A DNA stretch of 64,000 bases from Locusta migratoria. Its lineage: Eukaryota; Arthropoda; Insecta; Orthoptera; Acrididae. Positions 22,632-32,475 of the stretch are shown here, piece by piece (the stretch's first letter is position 1; each line of letters opens with the position of its first letter). The position numbers and the translations under genes are program-made. The stretch spans positions 565,577,940 through 565,641,939 of the forward strand of contig CM048746.1 in the NCBI GenBank assembly GCA_026315105.1. Direction: 5' to 3'. Below the pieces are notes generated by a model that was not told where the DNA came from, ran no database searches, and saw nothing but the letters and a program-made list of their open reading frames with translations.

Positions 22632-22838
22632 GTGCCGTCTACGACAAAGTTAATCGAAGTTCATGAAGCAGACGAAGAACTGTATAAGCTCAGACAACCT
22701 TCATATAAGAACAGATTAAAGAGAATGGCGGAGGTACTCAACAGAAAAATTCGGTCTGGGTGTACAGCCGAGAATATTAAGAAGAAGATTAATGGCCTCT
22801 CATGTTGCATCAACCACAAAATTAATAGAAATATATGA
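22632..22838 (+). pseudogene. MADF-domain remnant
   Basis: A 68-codon frame reads TTKLIEVHEADEELYKLRQP, then SYKNRLKRMAEVLNRKIRSG and CTAENIKKKINGL. This fits the first half of a MADF (Myb/SANT-like, in Adf-1) DNA-binding domain: an acidic L-I-E-x-x-E start, an aromatic residue before a K-R-L/N-R stretch, and a T-x-E-x-I-K-K-K-I helix. MADF proteins often accompany PIF/Harbinger transposons, so this may be a transposon accessory protein rather than a host gene. About 170 bp downstream (22813-22840) the start of the same domain recurs as TTKLIEIYEA, suggesting a local duplication. No complete gene is present. Confidence 0.6.
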
Positions 22839-22859
22839 AGCTCTCCATTCTTTTCAGTT

Positions 22860-23015
22860 TAATAATAATCGATGCTGTTCCTGCTCTATTGTTGACAGTT
22901 TCTTGCATGCGCTCTTGTCATGCCAGGATGTTAATTCAGTCTTGTACAGGGAACATGTTGTTGCCAACATGAGTACGTCACGCCGCCGCGCCGTAAGTAA
23001 AATTTAACTCAGTAA
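22860..23015. repeat. Diverged dispersed repeat, copy 3
   Basis: Contains ATCGATGCTGTTCCTGCTCT then TTGTTGACA, and ends GCCGTAAGTAAAATTTAAC. It is the clearest partner of copy 2. Confidence 0.45.
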
Positions 23016-23205
23016 TCAAACTGCTGTGTCACTGTAAATCTGTTTCTACCTAAATAGACTTTTTACGTGCGTATACTGATTTTTAATGTGTGGAGCCACT
23101 TTACTGACTAAATACCGATACGATGTATCATCTTCTTGCGGCCCAGAAACATTGAGTACATCGGTTGGTTTTTGTATATTACGTGTGTTTTAAGATGGAA
23201 ATGAT

Positions 23206-24488
23206 ACGGCTTATAAAAAACCATTTCATCATCAAGAAAGGCAATAGGAGTGATCCCCAAAATTACAGGCCAATCTCATTGACGTCGATTTGCAGTAGGA
23301 TTTTGGAACATATAATTTGCTCGAATGTTATGAACTACCTCGAAGAGAACGACCTATTAACCAATAGTCACCACGGATTCAGAAAGTATCGCTCCTGCGA
23401 AACACATCTTGCCCTTTATTCACATGAAGTGTTAAGTGCCATCGACAAGGGATCTCAAATCGACTCCATATTTCTGGATTTCAGGAAGGCTTTTGACACT
23501 GTACCCCACAAGCGGCTTCTTATGAAATTGCGTGCTTATGAAATATCTCCCCAATTCTGCGATTGAATTCACGATTTCCTATCACAAACGACACAGTTCG
23601 TTGTAAGTGACGGTAAGTTATCGAGTAAAACAGAAGTGATATCTGGCGTTCCACAGGGAAGCGTTATAGGTCCCCTACTCTTCCTCGTGTTTATAAACGA
23701 TTTAGGAGACAATCTGAATAGCTCCCTTAGACTGTTCGCGGATGATGCTGTCGTTTATCGGTTAGTGATGTCAACAGAGGATCAAAAGCAACTGCAAAGC
23801 GATCTAGACAAAATTTCTACATGGTGCGAAAATTGGCAATTGACACTAAATAAAGAAAATTGTGAGGTAATACACATGACCACTAAAAGAAATCCGCTGA
23901 ACTTCAATTACACGATAAATCAGTCAAATCTTAAGGTCGTAGATTCTACCAAATACCTAGGAGTTACAATTACGAACAACTTTGACTGGAGAGAATACAT
24001 AGAAAATATTCTGGGGAAGGCGAACCAAAGGTTACGTTTCATTGGCAGAACGCTTCGAAGATGCACCAGCTCCACCAAAGAGACTGCCTACATCACACTT
24101 GTGCGTCCTCTCCTGGAGTACTGTTGCCCCTTGTGGGACCCTCACCAGGTTGGACTGACGGAAGACATTGAGAATGTTCAGAGAAAAGCAGCTCGTTTTG
24201 TTTTATCACGTTACGGGGGGGGGGGGGGGAAGCGTCACGGAAATGTTGCAAGAATTGGGGTGGAAATCATTAAAAGAAAGACGTTATTCATTGCGGCGTG
24301 ATCTGTTTGCGAAGTTTCAATCACCGACTTTTACTTATGAATGTGAAAATATGTTGCTAGCACCCACCTACTTAGGGAAACATGACCATCCTAATAAAAT
24401 AAGAGAAATCAGATCGGAAACGGAACGATTTACGTATTCTTTCTTCCCGCGCGCTATTAGAGAATGGAACGGTAGAGAAAAGTTATGA
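23206..24488 (+). pseudogene. LINE reverse transcriptase, one nonsense codon and one frameshift
   Basis: RT motifs in order: KKGNRSDPQNYRPISLTS (motif 1/2), HHGFRKYRSCETH, DFRKAFDTVPHKRL (motif A aspartate), SGVPQGSVIGPLLFLVFIND (motif B) and LRLFADDAVVY (catalytic FADD). These are followed by a thumb/C-terminal region with TKYLGVTI and ARFVLSRY. A TGA at 23564-23566 falls in the same frame between FCD and IHDFLS, where relatives usually have tryptophan, so a TGG-to-TGA change is likely. The frame continues to a G15 run at 24215-24229; past it, the correct reading (LGWKSLKERRYSLRRDLFAK to REWNGREKL) is in another frame. The endonuclease half is missing. It is a dead copy. Confidence 0.92.
24215..24229 (+). 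repeat. G15 homopolymer
   Basis: Lies within the LINE coding region at the frame change. Its length is likely unstable and could also be a sequencing or assembly error. Confidence 0.9.
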
Positions 24489-24560
24489 AAGTGGTTAATG
24501 AACCCTCTGCCAGGCACTTGAATGTGATTTGCAGTGTATCTATGTAGATGTAGATGTAGA

Positions 24561-25074
24561 TTTTGGGCGGTTCCTGAAAACCGATATTTTTGGTACAAAA
24601 TCTTCTAATTGTGGGGCTGGCCAATTTTACACTTTTATGAACTGAAAATCGATTAATTTATTTTTTTACTTATGTTTCAAGACTATTATCCCAATCTACT
24701 TTTTAATAGTTTTGATATTTTAATCTTATAAAGAAATCCAGAGATTCAAAATTTCCGTACTTTCGCAAAAAATTGGCGAAAGTATGTTTCAGCCATTTTT
24801 CACCTTGGATCGCAGATACCTACGTAACTAACCCAAACAAATAGCTTCATTTTTAATAATACGTTCTGAGGCATGTAGGAAGCCCATATTACAGTTTTCG
24901 AAAACCTTTATCCGTTATGAAGAAACCGTGATGTTTAGGCACCTAACGGGCCAATTGTGCTGATAGATGACACCTAACATCTGATATTTAAGAAATGTTC
25001 TTCGCGGAAAAATTTTATTTTTCCACATCTTATAGTTCGATATTTTCCCCTCGCTAAACATCCGTCCCACACAG
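24561..25074. other. Unassigned
   Basis: No gene or recognised repeat between the LINE tail and the 5S-derived SINE. Confidence 0.4.
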
Positions 25075-25393
25075 GCCCAGTGGCCCAGCGGATACCGACC
25101 GGTCACCGTGCCATCCTACGCCCGACTGCGTCAACGGATGCGGTATGGAGGGGAACGTGGTCAGCACCTCGCACTAACGGCCGTTGTGTCGGTTTTCCAG
25201 ACAGGAGCCGCCTCGTCTCAGTCAAGTAGCTCCTCAGTTGGTCTCACAAGAGCTGAGTGCAACCCGCTTGCCAACAGCACTCGGCAGAGCCGGACGCTTA
25301 CCACTCAAACTGCTAAGACCAACAGCGCTTAACTTTGGTGATCTGAAAGGAACCGGTGTATCCACTGCGGCACGGCCGCTGGTCTCGCTAAAT
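25075..25393 (-). mobile_element. 5S rRNA-derived SINE
   Basis: On the minus strand the head (about 25382 down to 25268) follows a 5S rRNA along its whole ~115 nt. It reads GGATACACCGGTTC, then GATCACCAAAGTTAAGC (5S has GATCACCGAARTTAAGC), a central TTAGCAGTTTGAGTGG block aligned with TTAGTACTTGGATGGG, and a closing GTGCTGTTGGC. The rest (to about 25075) is SINE body with a CCCAGTGGCCCAGCGGATA-like segment near the 3' end. The internal 5S control region is recognisable but mutated, so this is a retroposon and not a 5S gene. Confidence 0.8.
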
Positions 25394-25689
25394 GAAAAGC
25401 TGATTTTATTTTCGTTATTCGTCACAGTTACAATGCAGCATCAAATTACATGAAGTATTGTAACATATTTTAAAGAGTTTGTCGAGGTAAAAAATCTGCT
25501 TAGCATATGGCGGACTTTAGCTGATACATAGCAGCGAGTGAAATTCGGAAGAGACATCGCAGTTTTATTTTATTTAATATATCATTGCATTCTCGAAATA
25601 TTTGTTTCATATCTCGTGGACGAACTGCACTGTTTGCCTATTACTGTCCTAGCGGACTTGGCGGCCGTTAAATAATAAGAACCATATAT

Positions 25690-25745
<56 letters not shown>

Positions 25746-26107
25746 ATTCTGTAAGAAAATTTTATTTTGCACATCGTTCAGTCATATTTTCTCTCGATAA
25801 ATGATTGTTTTTGTTTATCGTCATAGCCTGTAGATAACTTAGTCGAATTATGTAAAGAAAGTATCATATCTTTAAAAGTCTATAGAATTTGTCTTAGACA
25901 ATCAGCACACACTGCTGTAGGAAGAAAGAGAACGGAACCAGCTGAAAAGGAAAATACGCTCCTGTTTAAAAGATTCTGGCAGAGAAGTGGGCGTCCGGCT
26001 GCTTTATCCTCATTGCGCCTTCCTTGCCAAAAATTTTGGAATGTGAAATTATTAGCGCTTTTTTGTTGCGAAAGAGAACAGAATAATGTGTTGTAAGGCA
26101 AATGAAA
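25394..26107. other. Unassigned, with A53 tract
   Basis: Includes an A53 run at 25691-25743. No gene was recognised. Confidence 0.4.
25691..25743 (+). repeat. Poly-A tract (53 A)
   Basis: An uninterrupted A run of unknown origin. No retroposon body was recognised upstream. Confidence 0.95.
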
Positions 26108-26195
26108 TATTCAAATATTTTGTAAAGTTATGGGATCTAATTGCAGTGGGCATTGGCCCATAAACTTCCAAACTACTTACATTAATTTATCATAG

Positions 26196-26243
<48 letters not shown>

Positions 26244-26333
26244 ATGTACGCTGGAGGACTTGAACTTCCGACGGCGAACGGCCGCGCTCTCCGCAGCAAG
26301 GCACCTTAACGCGTACGGCTATTCCGCCGCGGC
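26108..26333 (-). mobile_element. Diverged tRNA-derived SINE with expanded (CA)n
   Basis: Minus-strand SINE related to the 20122 copy. The head begins CCGCGGCGGAATAGCC, the B-box is GGAAGTTCAAGTCC and the body contains GTAAGTAGTTTGGAAG. A CA tract of about 20 units (26198-26238) sits where intact copies have only a short CA-rich stretch. Confidence 0.75.
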
Positions 26334-26617
26334 AACATTATAGACATAGCTTAATTAGGAAGGAAAGAAAGAGTACAGAGTCGTGGTGGAAGACAGACGG
26401 AGGCAGTAAAATGATAGATGAATGGAGACAGTCGCGGTGGGAACAAAACAGAGAGAAAATACTGATCGGGAACATCCAAACCGGCGGACTTAAACAATAT
26501 TAGTTTGTCGTCGTTCTTCCACCGTATTTACCACGTGTTACAGTTTCTCCGTCAAGGGTTTACAAGATGAACCAATGTATCCACAAGCACATGTTTAGAA
26601 GAGTCAATAGTGACTTT

Positions 26618-26853
26618 AACAAAGAATTTTGAGTGATATTTTTATCACGTTTAGTTTGGCAGCAACAACCGTTCAAAGATTCGGGGGCGGAGGCTGCGAT
26701 AGCGTAGCTGACTGGCCGAGTGGCTAGCCCCCGGGGCACGGTCCACTGTCTCATGACCACTAGCCAGTTAGCTACGCTGTCGTAGCCTCTGCCCCCAAAA
26801 CTTTGAATGGGTGTAGCTGCCGAACGAAAAGTCATAAAAATGTCATTCAAAAT
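26618..26853. mobile_element. Palindromic MITE related to the 56-kb DD41D element
   Basis: Arms 26618-26713 and 26757-26853 are inverted copies. They share AATTTTGARTG, GGCAGC and TTCAAAG, and a GGGGGC(A/G)GAGGCT block running into GTAGCT(G/A)ACTGGC. The flank CCAGTGCATGATAGAAACAA then TTGTTCCATTTGAACAATTA closely resembles CCAATGCACGATAGAAAAA and TTGTTCCATTT in the right terminal repeat of the transposon at 55904-58000. No coding capacity; likely a non-autonomous derivative. Confidence 0.7.
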
Positions 26854-27030
26854 TTTTTGTACACATCTGTGTCACAAATACCAGTGCATGATAGAAACAA
26901 GCATTGTTCCATTTGAACAATTATATGTTTGCATATAAAAACATACTTTCTAGGTCTTTTTACAATCTGTTTACACCGCACATCGGTCGCACTTTCCGTT
27001 TCCGCAATATTTCTAGTGCAAGTGTTAGGT

Positions 27031-27031
27031 G

Positions 27032-27093
<62 letters not shown>
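27031..27093. repeat. (TA)n microsatellite
   Basis: A perfect TA tract of about 31 units. Confidence 0.97.
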
Positions 27094-27096
<3 letters not shown>

Positions 27097-27149
27097 GTCA
27101 ATAAGCTTGAAAAGTGTGTTGTTTTCTAGACTGGTTTGGTCATTTATGA

Positions 27150-27660
27150 GATGTTTCTTTTATGTTATTGTTTTTTGGATGTGGTAGGTTTCTTCATGGA
27201 TGAGAAGGTGGTTCTTTTTGTTGCTTATTCTTATGATTTCCATGTCTGTGTCTCTCGTTGGTTTTGGTATAAGTTTTCTGCAAATGTTGAGTGACTTGTT
27301 TTATACTTCCAGGCTCATGTTCTTTATATCTAGTGTCAAATATTCTTTTAGTCTGACCAATGTATCTACCATCAAATGTGTTGCATTCCAGTTGGTATAT
27401 TCCTGATGGATGGTTTCGTGGGCTATTTTGATGCCTTGTTTTTTGAAAATGTTGGATATACTGTGTGCGTATTTTTTTGTTTATGTGTCTTGTGTGTTTG
27501 TTTGTGTGATATTCTGCCTTTATGATAGTAGTATTGGTCATCATTTCTCCAGACGAGATTTTCGTACTCTCTAATGGGAAACATGTTTATATCTTGTTCT
27601 TCTTCTTTTCTTTGTATACAGAGAGTTCGTGTGTTCGTATGTTTGTATTGCATACATCTA
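27150..27660 (-). pseudogene. Penelope-like element GIY-YIG endonuclease fragment
   Basis: The 116-codon frame (27194-27544) contains PSGIYQLECNTFDGRYIGQT followed by KRIFDTRYKEH. GIY is at residues 48-50 and YIG at 61-63, with the downstream R and E of a GIY-YIG nuclease. The C-N-T and RY-I-G-Q-T context is characteristic of Penelope-like retroelements, where this domain follows the reverse transcriptase. Upstream codons to about 27660 look like the linker, but no RT motif is readable, so the copy is a 3' fragment. The tail of the protein is asparagine/histidine/lysine-rich. Confidence 0.85.
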
Positions 27661-27699
27661 CAGTTTTGTTCCAGTCTTGATGAAATTTTGAAGCATGCC

Positions 27700-29068
27700 C
27701 TTCGGAAAAAAGGAACGTAACATGCAACTGGTTGCTGAATTTTACGAAAAAAATAAGTAGTTATTCTCTACGTAAGATTTCTGTGGTCGAATGGTGGAGG
27801 GTACCTTATTTGCAGTGTTTGGCTATAATCCACTATTTAAAGAATATTGATTCGCAACAGAGACTTTGTTATAGCTTCACTTCATAAGGTACTACCTTAT
27901 ATGCCCGAGCTTCGCAACGGTTGTTGTAGGAGGGCCTGTGTGTATCATTCATGGCTCTTTGGGTTCCGGACCTCAGCCAGTAACAATAGAATCCTTCTTG
28001 GATCGCTCTGTGAATAAACGCAGTTGTCCTAGGCAAGATGTCAAATGAAAGTAAATGTCATTGTCCGAAACGATGTATCTCCATAAAGATGTCGAATGTA
28101 AGTAAAAAGATATTGTCAGAAACGATGTATCTTCATGAAGTTTTTGATACAAAAGGTGAAACGTGCCAAAATAAGCAATGAAATGTCGTTAAGTATTTAA
28201 TACACAAAATCAGTAACATTATTGTCAATGTTTGTTGGTATTCGTAGACATAAGATTGCTTAATTCTGTTACAGACGTTCGCGTCCTTGTTGTGCTACCC
28301 CATACTCATTATGCAGCAGCGTTTAATTCTTTGGTGCACTACAGCGCCTCTATCGCTTGTTTGCTCTACTACGCAATCCATACTCCAAACATAACCTACA
28401 TCTAAAACAATTTCCTTGTTTCCACTTTCATGAAAAGAAGTTGCTCCATGCAAATTCGTGAAGTAGTTTAGGACATTAGGTATTTCTAATAGATGAACAG
28501 TTAGTTACTGAAAACACTTAAGATGTATCTTTTTTCCGTGATCTGATTTCGATGAAATCATGCCTATATGTTGCTCCGATCTTATTTATATCATGATCAA
28601 TGATCTCTATATTACCTGGATGTTGAACTTCAGCTGTCTGGGCGTGCCAACCTTAGCTGTTATTATTCCGTTTCTTGCCAAATTCAAACATGGTTGCTAA
28701 GAAGAATTGCAAGAAAACGAAGAGAAAATACGTTTCAATTATGCTCCCATATTAGCCTATTAAATCGTGTATTGACGTAAATTTCAAATCAACAGAGTAA
28801 GCAACAATGCTTTATCATGTAATAACTGTTAGAAATTCGTATGCCAAATGTAAACATGGCGGAAGATGCTAAAACGTGTGGAAAACATCCGAATGTGCAG
28901 GCACGCATTAGTTCTATGCTTAGAACCAGAGTCATACATCCAGTTTGTATATCACTGATCATGATCATTCATATTTCTGGACAATGGCCTGAGGCATGGA
29001 AAGCGAAATATAATAAGTAATAAGTACTTCCTTAATGATGTAGAAATATCACTGAAAACAATTAGTAT
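27700..29068. other. Degenerate repetitive DNA, no gene
   Basis: Contains two tandem 52 bp units (28034-28138) and a unit near 28443-28600 related to the 31820-32475 array. No open frame with a motif. Confidence 0.45.
28034..28138. repeat. 52-bp tandem duplication
   Basis: Two adjacent copies, each AAGATGTCRAATG then GTAAA, and CGAAACGATGTATCT or AGAAACGATGTATCT. Confidence 0.85.
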
Positions 29069-29319
29069 TCTTACGCAGGGCCGGATTTAGGACATTTGCC
29101 GAGGGGGGCAAGCTTAAATTTGCCGCCCCTTCTTTCACTCCCCCCCTCCCTGTAAGAATCGACGTTTTGATCCTAATTGGGTTACATATTTGTATGTAAA
29201 TGTCACAATCACACAACATGAACTTATTTTATTGACTGAATTAAGATCAAAGGAAAATAGAACAATTTAAATACATACAAAAATATTACAAGTTTACTCA
29301 TCGTACAAAAATCAATTCA

Positions 29320-30570
29320 AAATTTCGCTTTTCGAGCTTTTTTTGCTGCAAAACTGTTTTTTATATCATCATAGTTTAGAGCTCTATGGATATTACACTC
29401 AGATTTGTTAAGCAGTCGTGCTCCACAAGTGTATTTAATTAGTTTCAGCTTGCTGAAACTTCTTTCTCCAGACGAAACTAGAATGGTAAGATATATTTTA
29501 ATGCTGTAGTAAGGTTGGGATACCCCTCTACGAATTTATTTTTATAAATTAAACTTAATGTTGACGATGCAGTGGAATCTTGCAAGGCTCTGTCTACTGC
29601 CAGCGCATGTTCTCTGAAACTTTCAACTTCAAGTTCTTCCTCGCTAAGATCTGCCAGTTCCGCTGCTTTGGCCTTCAAGTTCTCCACTTCCATTTCTCGA
29701 ATTTGCACACCACACAGAAAATTAATTTTTGCACCAATTTTCCCAAGTGCGGTAAACCTGGTACTAAGCTCTGTCAATTATTCCTTATTTTTTTCTGTGA
29801 ATGTTGGATACTTCATCTTCACAAAGCTCATCGGTCATTTTCTTCTTTCTTCGAATCCTTTTTTTGGAAAATACCGTTGATACCTCATTATCTTCTGCAG
29901 CACTTTGGCCTCAGAAATAGCTTCAGAGGTACAAGAATCCCGGGAATTTTGAGAAAGCCCAAAAGTCCTTGAATGTTTCGAACAGCTTTATCAATTGTAA
30001 AGTATTAACTTCGCAGAAACTGATTAACATGAGCAATTTATTTTAATATTGGATACCAGAAACAAGTTAAAGTAGTGAATTTCAGTTTTCTCATATTTCT
30101 TTAAATAGATCTTGTCTCTGATTTTGTTTCTGGTGTTGACAATTTATAAGTTTCAGTTTCTTCCAAGGCCTTCAAAACTTTATGAAAATGCTCGTAAACA
30201 GCTTCAACCGCATCTACTCTTCCAGATCACCCAGTCTTTTTGAATGTCTGCTGAATTTGCTCCTACTAAATTTAAAGAGTGAGCAGCACATGGTACGAAA
30301 TAGGCCAGTTCATTCTTCTGAAGTATTCTTGACTGGACCCGTTTGTACTTTCCAGCCATGTTTGCTCCATTGTCATGGCCTTCCTTGTGGCGTTCAATAC
30401 GCAGACGAAGGGGGACATTATAGTATGAAAAGAGATCAATTGTATTTAGAAATTTGCCGCTATGTGGATCACCAAAATTAACCATCATATTTTGTTCCTC
30501 TAAAAGGACTTCCTTGCTTAGCTAGAAAAAGGACAGAATCAATAATACAATGAGATTCCTCCTGGTTTAT
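29320..30570 (-). pseudogene. hAT transposase (ZMYM1-like), decayed
   Basis: Two readable pieces, in order on the minus strand. Piece 1 (30488-30204) contains LFSYYNVPLRLRIERHKEGH, then DNGANMAGKYKRVQSRIL and ELAYFVPCAAHSLNLVGANS, the DNGANM and PCAAHSLNLV signatures of ZMYM1-like hAT transposases. Piece 2 (29777 to about 29330) has NLTTALKYILPF, a stop, then an ILVSSGERSFSK-like hAT dimerisation core and an ending with AAKKARKAKF. Stops and frameshifts separate the pieces and the N-terminal BED/TTF zinc finger region is not readable, so the gene is dead. Confidence 0.85.
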
Positions 30571-30599
30571 CTGGTCTAGCTGCCCAGTGTGCGATACTT

Positions 30600-30955
30600 A
30601 TCAGGTGAGTTTGTAGGAGGACATCTTTTGTATTGTCGTGATACAGGGGAGACAGCGTCAGGTATGGGAATCATTAGAACAAAGGCGTTTATCGCCGCGA
30701 CGTGGGCTATGTACGAAACTAGAATCGTCAACATTCTCCTCCGAATGCGAAAATATACTGTTGCCTCCCACTTACATAAGTAGAAAAGATCATCTGAATA
30801 AATACGTGAAATCAGAGCTCATACAGAGAGATTCAGATGTTCTTTCTTCCCGCACGCTATTTGAGAATGGAATGGGAGATAAATAATATAAAAGTGGTCC
30901 GACGAACCCTCTGTCAGGCAGTTAAATGTGATTTACAGAGTATCCTGTGTAGATG
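30600..30955 (+). mobile_element. CR1/Jockey-like LINE 3' fragment inside hAT
   Basis: Matches the last ~350 bp of the LINE at 23.2-24.56 kb. It contains TTCTCCTCCGAATGCGAAAA, a CCTCCCACTTACATAAG segment, TTCTTCCCGCACGCTATTTG, then CCCTCTGTCAGGCAGTTAAA. The frame is broken and it lies inside the hAT element. Confidence 0.9.
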
Positions 30956-31819
30956 TCTATCAGTTGCACCGCTACCGAGAGTGGACTCTAGATCCATAAT
31001 GCTTTTGACTTTCAATAAGAAGTGTGCGCACCTGAAATACTTTCTTTATATAAGGACTGAAACGTTATTTAAATTCACCTGTTCTACAAATATTACCTTG
31101 ATATGAAATATGAATATTCATTCATCTGGAAAAGGAAATCTATGAAAATTAATAAACATTGTGCATTTACTTATGCAATAACGCAAACATCTCCCTCATT
31201 CTGGCTAATCTCTAGTAGATTTTTAAAGTTTCATTAGCTGAAGTACCTGTGACAGTGCAACACTGAAGTCAGCAACCAGGAATTTTAGTTTTATCAAATG
31301 ATTCCCGTATTTTTTGCAGTCATGTTACTTTTAATAATTCTGTGTCAGTTAATTTTATTAAATTATACCAGAAAGTTACATTATGTAAAAATTAAAAAAA
31401 AATAATTAAAAAAATCGCTCAAAATTTGCCGCCCTCTAAATTCTGCCGCCAGGGACAACTGCCCCCTTTGCCCCTCCCGAGATGCGGCCCTGTCTTACGG
31501 TCTCTCTCCAAGCGTGAGATTTAAACTTCCATATCAGTCGTACATATACGTTAGACTGTGATATCAGTATGTAAATATATGAATTAAACACGGTGAAGAT
31601 TGTATCAGTTTTATAATCATTGCATTGAATCATATTTCTTAGAACATAGCAACCAAGAAAACGATTTTCAGAAATATGGTAAATTTGAAACGTCAAAGAG
31701 TAAGTATTTTCAAAGGGTAATAATCCAATCGCTGCCCCTAACTTCACACGAACACCCGCAGCGCTATCTATTAGTTCTTTGCTGCATTAAGCCGTTCTTT
31801 CCAAGCATGACATACGCCT

Positions 31820-32475
31820 AAAACTTCAAATTACGATATATTTTACTTTTCTGATATGATTTCGATAAAATGAAGCCTATATGTTGCCCCAGGATATTCT
31901 TTATTTATCTGTGATATCCCCATGAATGTTCATTTAGTACTTTCGGAGATTACTCTCTACAATTAGATACTTGCGATTGCTTTCAGAGAAATGTTTAAAT
32001 TGTGATATCTTACTTTTACTGATCCGATTTTGTGAAATGAAGCTTTTCTGTAACCGCAAAATACCCTCACGTTTCCTGTGAAAACCCCCTGAAAATTCGT
32101 CTATTAGTTTTGGAGATGAAAGAGAAACATATACATGATGGTTGTCGATGAAAAACGTTAAACTGTGATGTTCTTCTTTCCGTGATCCGATTTTTATGAA
32201 ACTAAGTCTATATGTACGCTGAAGTTACCTGTGAAAACCCTGTGCGAATTCGTGAAGTAGTTTTGGAGAAGTGGTTTCTAATACATGAACAGACAGACAC
32301 GACGGTCAATGAAAACACTTCCTGATTCTATTTCGATGAAATCATGCCTAGATCCTGAACCAATCTTCGGTTATGTTTCCTGTGAAAACCGCTTGAAAAT
32401 TAGTACAGTAGTTTTGAAGATTGAAGCGAACAGCCACAGACCTACATTTACAGATTTATTATTAGTATAGATATG
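31820..32475. repeat. Degenerate ~150 bp tandem repeat array
   Basis: Four diverged units, starting near 31820, 31992, 32138 and 32303. Each has a GAT(C/A)YGATTTYGATGAAAT-like block, then TGCCTATATGT, CCTGTGAAAACC, and AATTCGT followed by AGTAGTTTTGGAG. A further unit lies at 28443-28600, on the other side of the hAT element. It ends with ATTATTAGTATAGAT, a common end of an arthropod repeat class. Confidence 0.65.

Larger units (their letters stand above)
23200..24560 (+). mobile_element. CR1/Jockey-like LINE, 5'-truncated
   Basis: It begins within the reverse transcriptase N-terminus and runs to a 3' end with CCCTCTGCCAGGCACTTGAA, GTGATTTGCAG and the terminal (ATGTAG)n microsatellite (24541-24560). 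The same 3' end recurs at 10105-10186, 13325-13630 and 30600-30955. Exact clade (CR1, Jockey, Daphne) not decided. Confidence 0.9.
29076..31492 (-). mobile_element. hAT-superfamily transposon with both ends
   Basis: A 2.4 kb element. The left end begins CAGGGCCGGATTTAG and the reverse complement of the right end begins CAGGGCCGCATCTCG. The direct repeat TCTTACG flanks it (29069-29075 and 31493-31499). Seven bases are visible, against the usual 8 for hAT. The interior carries a broken transposase on the minus strand and a LINE 3' fragment inserted at 30600-30955. It sits inside a region of degenerate repeats whose units are found on both sides. Confidence 0.85.

Noticed and set aside
25268..25382. 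Functional 5S rRNA gene on the minus strand.
   Set aside because: Many substitutions, including CACCAAAG for CACCGAAR and the altered 5' half, no downstream T-run terminator, and continuation into a SINE body.
26929..27129. Frame with (IY)n dipeptides (also at 36294, 36303, 45718 and 45806).
   Set aside because: Translation of TA/CA microsatellites.
28034..32475. Tandem repeat units as a possible CRISPR array.
   Set aside because: Units are ~50 or ~150 bp, degenerate, without unique spacers of constant length, and in an animal genome.
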